Position numbers and translations under genes: made by a program. From positions 1 through 9,057 of the forward strand of contig JAJRQS010000032.1 of NCBI GenBank assembly GCA_024280135.1: a DNA stretch of 9,057 bases, given 5' to 3'. A model generated the notes under the pieces. It was not told the origin of the DNA. It did no database searches and saw only the letters and a program-made list of their open reading frames with translations. This document shows, one piece after another, positions 1-8,014 of the stretch. Every line of letters begins with the position of its first letter. Position 1 is the first letter of the stretch. This DNA comes from Bacteroidota bacterium. Its GTDB lineage: Bacteria; Bacteroidota; Bacteroidia; Chitinophagales; Saprospiraceae.

Positions 1-1338
1 AGCACGGTCAGCCCAAGAGCCACCCTTAATTACTCTAGTCTTGTCAGAGATTAAAGTAGAAATGCCGGTTCCGTATTCAACTAAAGATTCTTCATCACCA
101 TCCATGTAGTTCAATACATTACCTTTACGGTAGTTTTGACGGCCAGCAGCCTCATCAACAGTAACATCTACATATTTTAGATGTCCAAGACTATCTTTCT
201 CAACAGGCTTACCATCTTCGTCCATTTCAACATTCTTAAAGATGTTACCACGGAAAGGGTTTAAATCTTGAGATTCACCATCTTGCAGTGTTACACTAGT
301 CATCGGACGATATACATCAGCTGTCCATTCACTTACATTACCCGCCATGTTGTATAGCCCAAAATCGTTGGCAATAAAAGTTCTAGCAGGAGAAGGTACG
401 TTTGCCGCATCATTCAAATTACCAGCTACACCCATGTAATCACCATGACCCTTCTTGAAGTTGGCTTGGATAGTACCTTGATACTTGTCTCTTTTTTGGT
501 AACGGACTGTATTGCCATTCCAAGGATAGATACGTCTATCAGAAATATTTTCATCTTTTTCAGAAGTCAAGTTTCCGACTAATGCTAAAGCAGCATATTC
601 CCATTCTGCTTCGGTAGGGAGTCTATATCCTGGAAGTAAGATGCCATCCTCAAAACGTACTGCTCTTTCTCCTCCAGTCTTTAAGTCCTTCAAATTCTTT
701 CTAACGCTTCCTTCATATTGTCCCGCAAGATAAGCATCGCTATTATAGCTATCTGCATCTTTTTGGTCAGGATTAGGGTTCAAAATACCTCTATCAATTA
801 AAATCGCCTCGTTTACACGATCGGATCTCCATTGAGAATATTTATTTGCTTGCTCCCAATCCACACCGACAACAGGATACTCATCGTAAGATGGGTGTCT
901 AAAGTAGGTCTTCACTAGTGGCTCATTAAATGCCAATTCCTCACGCCAAACCAAAGTATCAGGTAATGCGCCATTGACCACTTCTGGATAAGTTTCGCCA
1001 TAGACTCTACCTAACCAATAAATGTATTCTTTATAGTCAGTATTTCGTATTTCCGTTTCATCCATATAAAAGGACGACACGGTAACTCGACGTGGAATCG
1101 AATTCCATTCAAACATGACATCTTGATCCGTCATACCCATCAAGAAGGTTCCTCCTTGGATAAGTACGAGATTAGGTCCTGTTTCTTGACCTTCGTAGTC
1201 AATTTTTTCAAATCCACCCCATTTTTGGTCGTTGTACTTCCATCCTGTAGTGGAAGAAACTTCCTTTTTTCCGCACGAAGACAGGAAAAACACGGAGGCC
1301 GTTAAGAGTAGAAAGCTAAACTTTAGCAAATTCTTCAT
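1..1338 (-). CDS. gldJ: Gliding motility / T9SS lipoprotein GldJ (C-terminus cut by window edge)
   Basis: The reading frame is open from an ATG at 1338 to the left edge: 446 codons, no stop. Translation starts with a lipoprotein signal peptide whose lipobox LSSC places the lipidated cysteine at residue 22. The rest is a formylglycine-generating-enzyme-like (SUMF1) fold: GGTFLMG at 62-68, RLPTEAEWE at 239-247, AGNVSEW at 332-338 and GGSW at about 439-442. The segment after the cysteine (GWKYND, then GGF, then GQETGPNLV) is typical of GldJ rather than its paralogue GldK. GldJ proteins are about 560 residues, so roughly the last 110 are missing through the edge and not through mutation. By family knowledge GldJ is an outer-membrane lipoprotein facing the periplasm, needed for gliding and for stability of GldK; the SUMF1 fold is structural there and not a known enzyme. 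It lies 112 bases downstream of a PorP-like gene on the same strand and near porU/porV, which supports the call. Confidence 0.9.
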   Translation of the reverse strand, partial: MKNLLKFSFLLLTASVFFLSSCGKKEVSSTTGWKYNDQKWGGFEKIDYEGQETGPNLVLIQGGTFLMGMTDQDVMFEWNSIPRRVTVSSFYMDETEIRNTDYKEYIYWLGRVYGETYPEVVNGALPDTLVWREELAFNEPLVKTYFRHPSYDEYPVVGVDWEQANKYSQWRSDRVNEAILIDRGILNPNPDQKDADSYNSDAYLAGQYEGSVRKNLKDLKTGGERAVRFEDGILLPGYRLPTEAEWEYAALALVGNLTSEKDENISDRRIYPWNGNTVRYQKRDKYQGTIQANFKKGHGDYMGVAGNLNDAANVPSPARTFIANDFGLYNMAGNVSEWTADVYRPMTSVTLQDGESQDLNPFRGNIFKNVEMDEDGKPVEKDSLGHLKYVDVTVDEAAGRQNYRKGNVLNYMDGDEESLVEYGTGISTLISDKTRVIKGGSWADRA

Positions 1339-1363
1339 TAGACAATTAATTTTAAATGAACTG

Positions 1364-1371
1364 CAAATATA
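1364..1371 (-). promoter_or_regulatory. Candidate -7 promoter element for gldJ
   Basis: On the minus strand these bases read TATATTTG, an exact match to the Bacteroidota -7 consensus TAnnTTTG, 25 bases before the gldJ ATG. No TTG/TTTG -33 element sits at the usual 17-23 base spacing; the nearest TTTG (1386-1383) is only 11 bases away. A second exact match, TACGTTTG, lies at 1416-1409. The 112-base gap is AT-rich, so chance matches are likely. gldJ may have its own promoter or be read through from the PorP-like gene; no terminator-like hairpin is visible between them. Confidence 0.3.
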
Positions 1372-1450
1372 AAAAAAATCAGCAAACTAGATACTGAATT
1401 TCGGAAATCAAACGTATGTCAAAGCAAAAAAATTTTATAACTACCCAAAA

Positions 1451-2446
1451 TTAGCGAAAAAGTCCAAAACAATCTCTGTATTTGTCCACCTTTCGCTTGC
1501 GCTTGGCGTATTCACTTCGGTCTAGGTTAAGAATTAGAGAAACCTCATGACTACCTGAAGAAGCATTGCTGAGCTTCGATAAAGTATAATCATAAGAATA
1601 CCCTATTTTAAAGATGCCTTGCCCCATTCCTGCTGATAATTTCAGCGCATCAATGTTGCGTTTGGCATTTCTATAACCTACTCCTGCAAAAAATCTGCCA
1701 AACCCTGCAAACACATCAATATCAAATTGACTAAAGTCAGATTGCTTGAACCAACCGATATTTGGAGAAATATAAAACCTATCAGGTGTGGCACTAGTGG
1801 GCGAAAGAGAGAATTGACCGCCTATTTGAGCATTAAATCGAACGGGAAGCCCTCCATATAATTTTTGAGAAACATCGATTAATTGGGTATTGGGCCGATT
1901 CAGGTGAGCCATGGAATAGCCTACATAAAAATGCTTATTGTAAAGTAGGATTCCAGCCCCTATATCCAAAAAGGTCCTACTGGGCGCAGCGGTCTCGGAA
2001 GGTGTTCCACCACCAGTCATAGGGTCTATGTCATCAGGAAATAGTAGCTTGTTGGTCGCAACATGATTGGAGATAGCGCCTATTTCTGTTCCTAGTTTTA
2101 AGAATATATCCTTAGTAGGTTCCAATTGATAGGAGTATAATACCTTGGCTTCAGAGGTAACAAATAAGCCATCACCCGCATTATCCGCCTGTACATAAAG
2201 CCCTAAGCCGCTATGTGCTTTGTCGTAAAACTGCGAATAGCCAATATGATAAGTTACAAATGCTTTATTAAAGCCTGGCCATTGATTTCTATAGTTTAGG
2301 CTAATTAAAGGACGTCGGGTTAATCCTGTGAATGCCGGATTGCTTTTGGCTGGGGCGGCATAATATTGACTAAAAACAGCGTCTTGTCCAAAGCTAAATC
2401 CGACAATTAATTGCAATAGTAAGGTGAAAAGTATTTTTTTTATCAT
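1451..2446 (-). CDS. PorP/SprF-family outer-membrane protein
   Basis: This is a 331-residue protein with a signal peptide ending at about G20/Q21 (hydrophobic stretch at residues 5-19). It carries the family hallmarks: FSQYY at 25-29, NPAFTG at 36-41 and NYRNQWPGF at 51-59. The remainder is a run of alternating strands typical of an outer-membrane beta-barrel. It ends in a basic tail (KRKRKVDKYRDCFGLF) with a single cysteine near the C-terminus, as in many family members. Length is normal for the family (about 300-340). PorP is a T9SS component in Porphyromonas; SprF-type paralogues in gliding bacteria help secrete specific large adhesins usually encoded next door. No adhesin gene is adjacent here: the neighbours are gldJ downstream and porU divergently upstream. 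That leaves open whether it is the general PorP or a paralogue, so I give no symbol. The ATG at 2446 is the only start that keeps the full signal peptide. Confidence 0.88.
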   Translation of the reverse strand: MIKKILFTLLLQLIVGFSFGQDAVFSQYYAAPAKSNPAFTGLTRRPLISLNYRNQWPGFNKAFVTYHIGYSQFYDKAHSGLGLYVQADNAGDGLFVTSEAKVLYSYQLEPTKDIFLKLGTEIGAISNHVATNKLLFPDDIDPMTGGGTPSETAAPSRTFLDIGAGILLYNKHFYVGYSMAHLNRPNTQLIDVSQKLYGGLPVRFNAQIGGQFSLSPTSATPDRFYISPNIGWFKQSDFSQFDIDVFAGFGRFFAGVGYRNAKRNIDALKLSAGMGQGIFKIGYSYDYTLSKLSNASSGSHEVSLILNLDRSEYAKRKRKVDKYRDCFGLFR

Positions 2447-2475
2447 ATTACAAAAACGTGTATGCGTTAACTTTA

Positions 2476-2492
2476 AGTATCACAATGATACT
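2476..2492. repeat. Inverted repeat AGTATC-N5-GATACT upstream of the PorP-like gene
   Basis: Perfect 6-base arms AGTATC (2476-2481) and GATACT (2487-2492) flank the spacer ACAAT, 30 bases ahead of the PorP-like start codon. The shape fits a dimeric regulator site or a small leader hairpin. No T-run follows on either strand, so it does not look like a terminator. Related to the next repeat by shared GATACT/AGTAT arms. Function is inferred only. Confidence 0.45.
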
Positions 2493-2503
2493 AACTTTTA
2501 GCG

Positions 2504-2517
2504 ATACTTCAAAGTAT
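2504..2517. repeat. Second inverted repeat ATACTT-CA-AAGTAT in the divergent region
   Basis: Arms ATACTT (2504-2509) and AAGTAT (2512-2517) are perfect, with a 2-base spacer. The arms repeat the ATACT/AGTAT core of the repeat at 2476-2492, so the core occurs four times in 43 bases, in alternating orientation. On the minus strand the same bases include TATACTTTG, one base longer than a TAnnTTTG element, so a promoter for the PorP-like gene could overlap it. A third, different inverted repeat, ACCCT-AAA-AGGGT, follows directly at 2520-2532. Confidence 0.4.
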
Positions 2518-2564
2518 ACACCCTAAAAGGGTTGGCTGAAGGACATTTTAGACAACAATAATGT

Positions 2565-2572
2565 TAATTTTG
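2565..2572 (+). promoter_or_regulatory. Candidate -7 promoter element for porU
   Basis: TAATTTTG matches the Bacteroidota -7 consensus TAnnTTTG and would give a leader of about 90 bases before porU. There is no clear TTG/TTTG -33 element at the usual distance; TTTTA at 2546-2550 is the nearest T-rich stretch. The call rests on one short motif in AT-rich DNA, so it is tentative. Confidence 0.3.
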
Positions 2573-2669
2573 CTTTAATTTTAGTTTTTTCCGTTCTTTG
2601 TGTACTAGATACCAAATGTTAATAAATACTTAATGAAATTTATTCCCGTTTGTGATGTAACCAAATGAT

Positions 2670-5600
2670 ATGACTATGTTTAATCCACGTTTAATTAGCT
2701 TTTTACTCTTCTTCTTAGGAGTCGCTTCACTATTTGCGCAAGTCCCTTCTAGTTTTTTGGTTGATCTAGAATGGGACGATGCTCCTTTGACGGTTAGTCT
2801 TGGTGCGTCTGAACTACAGATACTTCATTTTGAGGGTGGCATTTACTTGGAAAATCCAGTATTGCCTTATTATTCTAAAAGAATAGCCCTGCCTAGTCAT
2901 GGATTAATAGATGCGAGTATAGCCTTCCAAAAAAGTTCCACTTTAAATACGCAAGGACTTCAGTTGAAAGTAAAGAATAAACAGCCCATCATAAAGGTAG
3001 AATATGAAACAGATCGACACCAGCATTTTGCAAGATTGATCGTGCTACCCGTATTTGTAGAGGGAGGAGCTTACGCAAAATTAGACCAATTCAGAGTCCA
3101 ACTCAAATATACTAAAACGCCAAAGCCGACCATCAGTAGAGGTACACCCACCAAAATATCTAAACTAAGTGATGGAGATATTTATAAGTTTTCAATTACT
3201 CAAAATGGAGTGCATAAAATCACAGCATCTTTCTTAAAAGAATTAGGAATAGATGTGGCTAGTATTAATCCTAAAAATATTCAGATACTCGGTAATGGGG
3301 GGCGACGGTTGCCCGAAAGAATAGCGATAGACAGGATTGATGACCTTGCGGAAAATGCTATTTTTATTTCTGGAGAAAGCGACGGGGTTTTTAATGATAA
3401 TGACTTTATCTTGTTTCATGCAGTAGGCCCAAAGCCTGTTGTTCAAGCCTCTGATTCTACATACAGAGTTGATAATAATCCCTACACAGAAGCGGCTTAT
3501 TATTTTATTAAAATAGGCAATACACAAGGACTTAGAATTAAAAATCAAAACTCATTGGCGTCGGCTCCTTATGCTACAAATAGCTTTTTGGATTGTCAAA
3601 GGTATGAGCTGGATAAGGTTAATTTATTAGACTTAAATCCCTCCACAGAAGGTGGGGGCAACGAATGGTTTGGGGAGCTCTTTAAAGTCGATAAGGTGAA
3701 AAATTTCTCAGACAAATTTAATTTTCCAAATGTAATAAAAGATAAAAAAGGAAGTGCAATTATTCGATTTGGTTCGCACTCAAAAGTTCAAACATCCATA
3801 ACAGCTGCTGTAGAAGGCAACACAATGCAAGCTTCGTTTGAGGGCAAGACAGGTACCTGGGATGATGTAACTGTATTGAGAAATTTAACCACTTCCTTTT
3901 TTCCGAAAGGAGACAACCCAACTATCTCGATAAATTACAATACCACAAATGTGGGTGATGCAACGGGATATTTAGATTATATAGAAATCAATGCCTATCG
4001 AAAATTGCAACATAATGGAAAACCTTTCTCTTTTGGGAGCTTGTCAAAAGAAGTAGCAGAAGCGACTACATTTAGAATTAATAATACGAATACGGATTTA
4101 GTTATTTGGGATGTGACTACGTCGTATAACCCTAAAAAACAAGACTGGACTCAAGCCGGCGATCAAAGTAGCTTTTCAGTAGAAACGAATACCTTAAAGC
4201 GATTTGTGGCTTTTAGACCAAGCGATGATTTTTATACGCCAACCGCTATCGGTAAAATTGACAATCAAAATGTCCACGGAATTGAAAAGGCTGATTTTAT
4301 TATTGTGTATCACAAAAGCTTAAAAGCTGAAGCTCAAAAATTAGCACTGCATAGACAAAACCAAAGCAATATGAATATTGTATTGGTGGATGTGGAAGAT
4401 ATCTATAATGAGTTCTCCTCTGGGGCATTAGAGCCTACCGCTATCCGAGATTTTATAAAAATGGTTTATGATCGAGACCCATCATTAAGGTATTTACTGT
4501 TGATGGGAGATGGATCTTATGATCACAAAAATCTCGTACAAAGAGATCCAAACTATAACCTCATTCCCGTAAGAGAAACAGAATCAGGTATTCAAAAGAT
4601 TAGCACCTTTCCTTCTGATGACTTCTATGGCTTATTGAGCGATGACGAAGGAGAATCGCTAAAAGGTTCATTAGATATTGCTGTCGGACGTATTACAGCA
4701 GAAACACCTGAAGTTGCAGATGCGATTGTAGAGAAAATAATTCATTATGATGCCTCACCAGAAGTATTGAGACCATGGCGAACACAATTATTATGCATCG
4801 GTGATGATGATGATGGAACAACACACATGCGCCAAGCAAATGAAACGGCTGACGTAACAGAAGCAACTCATCCTTCTTTTGTTGCGAAAAAGGTTTTGTT
4901 AGATGCGTTTGCGCAAGTGCCTGCACCCTATGGAGAAAGGTTTCCGGAAGCCTCTAAGCAAATTAACGAAGCGATTTTGAAGGGCTCATTAGTGATGAAT
5001 TATTTTGGACACGGTGGTGCGAATGGGTTGGCGCAAGAAAGAATAATGACGCTTCAATCCATCACAAAATGGAAAAATATAATGAACAATTTACCCCTAG
5101 TGATTACGGCTAGTTGTTCGACAGCAGGATTTGACGATCCTTCCATAAAAACCTTTGGAGAAGAATTGTTAAAGAATCCCACAGGTGGTGCCATTGCTTT
5201 ATATTCTACAGTAAGGCCGGTGTATGCCTATACCAACGAAGCGTTAATAGATGCAACATATCCCGAAATTTTTATAAGAGAGAATGGTAAGCAAAGAGCC
5301 ATTGGTGAGGTTTTAAGGATAGGAAAGAACAAAACAAATACAGGTGAAAATGGCCGTAAATTTCTATTGTTAGGGGATCCATCCATGCCCATTGGCATTC
5401 CTGATAACAACAAGATTGTGACGGATAAAATAAATGGAATAGATCCTAAAACAGTGGATTCTGTAGCCATTCAATCTTTGACGAAAGTAACCATCGAAGG
5501 ACATATTGAAGATGGACAAGGACAATTAATGAGCGACTTTAAAGGCAAGGTGTACATTACTATTTTTGATAAACAAATAGAAAGAAAAACCCTGGGTCAA

Positions 5601-6482
5601 GATAACTATAAGATGCCTTACACAACGCCTAAAGGAATTATTTTTAAGGGAAATGCAACCTTGAAAAATGGAGCGTTTGAATTTGCATTCGTTGTACCAA
5701 AAGATGTTGCCAGCCAAGGCTTTGGCAAGATTAACTACTACGCTTCTGATTTAGTTAGTAGAGATGCAGCAGGATATGAAAAGAAGCTCTATGTCGGTGG
5801 TTCTGGAGGAGCTGTACTCGTGGATGATACGCCTCCAGTGGTTGAATTATTCATGAATGATGAAAAATTTGTTGCAGGTGGTAAGACCAATGATCACCCC
5901 GTTATCTTTGCTAAGATTTCAGATGATAATGGCATTAATATTTCGGGAAGTGGTATTGGACACGATTTGACAGCCACCATAGATGGTGATATTAAAGTCG
6001 CCAATGACTATTATGAAGCAAATGCGGATGACTATACACAGGGTGAAATGCGTTATCCATTAGAGGATTTGGCACTGGGAGAGCATACCATCGAAGTGAA
6101 AGCTTGGGATGTAGCCAATAACTCTGGTTCAAGCAAAACCACTTTTATCGTTGCTGATTCTGATGGGGGTGCATTAGCACATGTCTTGAATTACCCAAAT
6201 CCATTCACGGATAATACGAGCTTTCAATTTGAACATAATTTTTCGGGTGCTGCCAAGGTGCGTATAGACATTTATTCTGTTGATGGAAAAATCATCAAAA
6301 CCATCGATAAAGAGATAAACGCGGAGGGATTTAGGGTAGATGACATTACTTGGGATGGAAAGGATGAGTATGGTGACCAATTAGCCAAAGGCGTGTATTT
6401 ATATAAGGTTAAACTGATTAACCTGGAGGAAACAGGGCAAAGTGCTACTAGTCGCTTTGAAAAACTGGTGATCATGAAGTAA
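2670..6482 (+). CDS. porU: T9SS sortase PorU (gingipain-like C25 cysteine peptidase)
   Basis: This 1270-residue protein has a signal peptide at 1-23 (cleavage near FA/Q), a long beta-rich N-terminal region (about 24-535), a C25 peptidase domain (about 540-905), Ig-like strands, and a C-terminal T9SS-type domain (about 1170-1270) opening with NYPNPF and containing the FlgD-like GxxLAKGVYLYKV pattern. The peptidase domain shows MGDGSYD at 612-618, the catalytic histidine H781 in YFGHGG and the catalytic cysteine C816 in ITASCS; spacing and order match the C25 His/Cys dyad. In the T9SS, PorU works on the cell surface with PorV, cutting off cargo C-terminal domains and joining the new end to an anchor such as A-LPS. 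Length is within the usual range (about 1150-1300). ATG 2670 is followed two codons later by another ATG (2676); either gives an intact signal peptide. porV follows 299 bases downstream on the same strand, the usual gene order. Confidence 0.95.
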   Translation: MTMFNPRLISFLLFFLGVASLFAQVPSSFLVDLEWDDAPLTVSLGASELQILHFEGGIYLENPVLPYYSKRIALPSHGLIDASIAFQKSSTLNTQGLQLKVKNKQPIIKVEYETDRHQHFARLIVLPVFVEGGAYAKLDQFRVQLKYTKTPKPTISRGTPTKISKLSDGDIYKFSITQNGVHKITASFLKELGIDVASINPKNIQILGNGGRRLPERIAIDRIDDLAENAIFISGESDGVFNDNDFILFHAVGPKPVVQASDSTYRVDNNPYTEAAYYFIKIGNTQGLRIKNQNSLASAPYATNSFLDCQRYELDKVNLLDLNPSTEGGGNEWFGELFKVDKVKNFSDKFNFPNVIKDKKGSAIIRFGSHSKVQTSITAAVEGNTMQASFEGKTGTWDDVTVLRNLTTSFFPKGDNPTISINYNTTNVGDATGYLDYIEINAYRKLQHNGKPFSFGSLSKEVAEATTFRINNTNTDLVIWDVTTSYNPKKQDWTQAGDQSSFSVETNTLKRFVAFRPSDDFYTPTAIGKIDNQNVHGIEKADFIIVYHKSLKAEAQKLALHRQNQSNMNIVLVDVEDIYNEFSSGALEPTAIRDFIKMVYDRDPSLRYLLLMGDGSYDHKNLVQRDPNYNLIPVRETESGIQKISTFPSDDFYGLLSDDEGESLKGSLDIAVGRITAETPEVADAIVEKIIHYDASPEVLRPWRTQLLCIGDDDDGTTHMRQANETADVTEATHPSFVAKKVLLDAFAQVPAPYGERFPEASKQINEAILKGSLVMNYFGHGGANGLAQERIMTLQSITKWKNIMNNLPLVITASCSTAGFDDPSIKTFGEELLKNPTGGAIALYSTVRPVYAYTNEALIDATYPEIFIRENGKQRAIGEVLRIGKNKTNTGENGRKFLLLGDPSMPIGIPDNNKIVTDKINGIDPKTVDSVAIQSLTKVTIEGHIEDGQGQLMSDFKGKVYITIFDKQIERKTLGQDNYKMPYTTPKGIIFKGNATLKNGAFEFAFVVPKDVASQGFGKINYYASDLVSRDAAGYEKKLYVGGSGGAVLVDDTPPVVELFMNDEKFVAGGKTNDHPVIFAKISDDNGINISGSGIGHDLTATIDGDIKVANDYYEANADDYTQGEMRYPLEDLALGEHTIEVKAWDVANNSGSSKTTFIVADSDGGALAHVLNYPNPFTDNTSFQFEHNFSGAAKVRIDIYSVDGKIIKTIDKEINAEGFRVDDITWDGKDEYGDQLAKGVYLYKVKLINLEETGQSATSRFEKLVIMK

Positions 6483-6620
6483 GTCTCTATCCCATAGCTT
6501 GCTATCGAATTAGTTGAAGTCTTTAGACTTAGGTATTTAATGCCCTCAGCAATCGGTATAATTCTTGCAACGTATTATTCTTTCTATTTATACCAACAAA
6601 AAAATGCTGATTGTAGTCAT

Positions 6621-6655
6621 TTATTTGGGTCTAGATAAAATAAAGCCCAAAATAA
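6621..6655. repeat. Imperfect hairpin in the porU-porV gap
   Basis: TTATTTGGG (6621-6629) can pair with CCCAAAATAA (6646-6655), leaving one bulged A, around a 16-base loop. No T-run follows on the plus strand, so it is not a standard terminator for porU. Other weak inverted repeats in this gap are AAGTCT-TT-AGACTT (6517-6530) and GGTATAA/TTATACC (6555-6561 with 6588-6594). I see no small ORF in the gap. Confidence 0.3.
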
Positions 6656-6694
6656 AGGGTTAGTTATGAGGCAGTGTAAAGTTCAAAAAAGATG

Positions 6695-6702
6695 TACCTT
6701 TG
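6695..6702 (+). promoter_or_regulatory. Candidate -7 promoter element for porV
   Basis: TACCTTTG followed by C is an exact TAnnTTTG match and would start transcription near 6706-6709, giving a leader of about 75 bases before the porV ATG at 6782. The flanking TTC-A6 run followed by GATG, and the CACCC after it, resemble housekeeping Bacteroidota promoters, but no clear TTG lies at the -33 position. The unusually long gap after porU makes a separate porV promoter reasonable. Confidence 0.5.
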
Positions 6703-6781
6703 CACCCTCAAAACGTTAACAATAATCAACTAGTGGTAAAGAAGCCGGATTTTCTAGCCCTTTTACCTAAAACTGACTTTT

Positions 6782-7954
6782 ATGAAAAAAATAGCATTAC
6801 TTTTACTCGTGTTTATGGGCATCTCGATGTTCAGTACGATTGAGGCTCAAGTAGGACTCTGTAAAGATGGCAAGGATCCAATCACTGGAGAGCCTTGTAC
6901 AAATGTGATCATTACTTCTATTCCTTTTTTAAGAATTAATCCAGATGCACGTTCTGGGGCAATGGGTGATGCAGGTTTAGCGACCTCTTCGGATCCGAAT
7001 GCAATGCACTTTAATGCTTCAAAGCTAGCTTTCGCCGAAAAGCCATTTGCGGTATCAGCTACTTATACGCCTTGGTTAAGAGCCATCGGACTAAACGATG
7101 TATATCTAGCGTATTTGACTGGATATTACAAATTAGATAAATTACAAAGTGTAGGTCTAGGACTAAGGTTCTTCTCTATGGGAGACATTGACTTTACCAA
7201 TGCAAATGGAGAATCAATAGGTACAGGTAAACCTCAAGAATTTGAGATAAAAGGTTCTTATGCTAGAAAATTGACCGAAAATTTTTCTGTAGCGATAGGA
7301 GGTAAATATATTTACTCAAATCTAGCAGCGGGGCAGTCACTGGATGGTATCACCATCCAAGCTGGTAAAGTTGGAGCTGCGGACATCTCTATGACATATA
7401 AAAAGAAGTTAAAACTAGGTAGTACGCCCACTAAGCTTTCTGTAGCAATGGCTTTTTCTAACTTAGGAACAAAAATTACTTACACAAACTCTGCAAACAA
7501 AGACTTTATCCCTGCAAACCTAGGTATCGGTACAGGGTGGGAGTTTGAATTTGATAAGTTTAACAAAATGGGCGTTTTCCTTGACTTCAATAAACTATTA
7601 GTACCAACTCCTAACCCGGAGGTAGATGATACTGAGACTTCAGCTATCGGAGGTGTTTTTGCTTCTTTTGGGGATGCTTCTGGAAAAGAGGAACTGCACG
7701 AAGTGATGACTTCTATCGGTGTTGAATATTGGTATGATAATCAATTTGCCGTAAGAGCTGGATATTTTGGCGAACACAAAACCAAAGGAAATAGAAAATA
7801 CTTTACAGCAGGTCTGGGTCTAAAATATAGCGTTTTTGGTTTGGATTTAAGCTACTTGATTCCATCGGGTCCAGTGCAAAGTAATCCTTTAGCTAATACA
7901 CTTCGTTTTACATTGACTTATTTGATAGACAGTGGGCTTGAAGAAGAAAAGTAA
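6782..7954 (+). CDS. porV: T9SS outer-membrane protein PorV (LptO)
   Basis: This 390-residue protein has a signal peptide at 1-22 (cleavage IEA/Q) and then a 14-strand FadL-like barrel pattern. Family marks are IPFLRINPDARSGAMGDAGLA (about 47-67), the ATSSDPNAMHFNASKLAFA stretch after it, and TPWLR near residue 96. PorV binds the C-terminal domains of secreted proteins as they leave the SprA/Sov translocon and carries them to the attachment complex containing PorU. Position directly after porU is the conserved arrangement. One oddity is the mature N-terminus, which carries two cysteines (C27 and C39) in CKDGKDPITGEPC; this could form a disulfide in the periplasm or outside. The first cysteine is not preceded by a lipobox, so it is not a lipoprotein. 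ATG 6782 starts the signal peptide directly, with no better upstream start. Confidence 0.93.
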   Translation: MKKIALLLLVFMGISMFSTIEAQVGLCKDGKDPITGEPCTNVIITSIPFLRINPDARSGAMGDAGLATSSDPNAMHFNASKLAFAEKPFAVSATYTPWLRAIGLNDVYLAYLTGYYKLDKLQSVGLGLRFFSMGDIDFTNANGESIGTGKPQEFEIKGSYARKLTENFSVAIGGKYIYSNLAAGQSLDGITIQAGKVGAADISMTYKKKLKLGSTPTKLSVAMAFSNLGTKITYTNSANKDFIPANLGIGTGWEFEFDKFNKMGVFLDFNKLLVPTPNPEVDDTETSAIGGVFASFGDASGKEELHEVMTSIGVEYWYDNQFAVRAGYFGEHKTKGNRKYFTAGLGLKYSVFGLDLSYLIPSGPVQSNPLANTLRFTLTYLIDSGLEEEK

Positions 7955-7976
7955 TCGTTAAAAATAGTACGACCTA

Positions 7977-8014
7977 TAAAACCTCCAAAGACACAGCTCT
8001 TTGGAGGTTTTTTT
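7977..8014. terminator. Bidirectional rho-independent terminator between porV and the GMC oxidoreductase gene
   Basis: A 14-base perfect stem pairs AAAACCTCCAAAGA (7978-7991) with TCTTTGGAGGTTTT (7998-8011) around a 6-base loop. On the plus strand seven T follow the GC-rich part (8008-8014). On the minus strand the stem ends in TTTT. It therefore can end both porV and the convergent gene. The stop codon of the minus-strand gene (8015-8013) lies inside the T-run side of the hairpin. Confidence 0.92.

Noticed and set aside
1123..1305. Plus-strand ORF of 60 codons
   Set aside because: It lies antisense to the conserved N-terminal part of gldJ and has no recognisable features of its own.
3243..3548. 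Minus-strand ORF of 101 codons inside porU
   Set aside because: It is antisense to a well-conserved long coding frame and has no promoter-like or protein-family signal.
4693..4926. Minus-strand ORF with a run of six histidines
   Set aside because: The histidine run is the antisense reading of the GATGATGATGATG stretch that encodes the aspartates in PorU; it is a shadow of the sortase frame.
6517..6530. AAGTCT-TT-AGACTT hairpin as the porU terminator
   Set aside because: The stem is short and AT-rich, the loop is only two bases, and no T-run follows.
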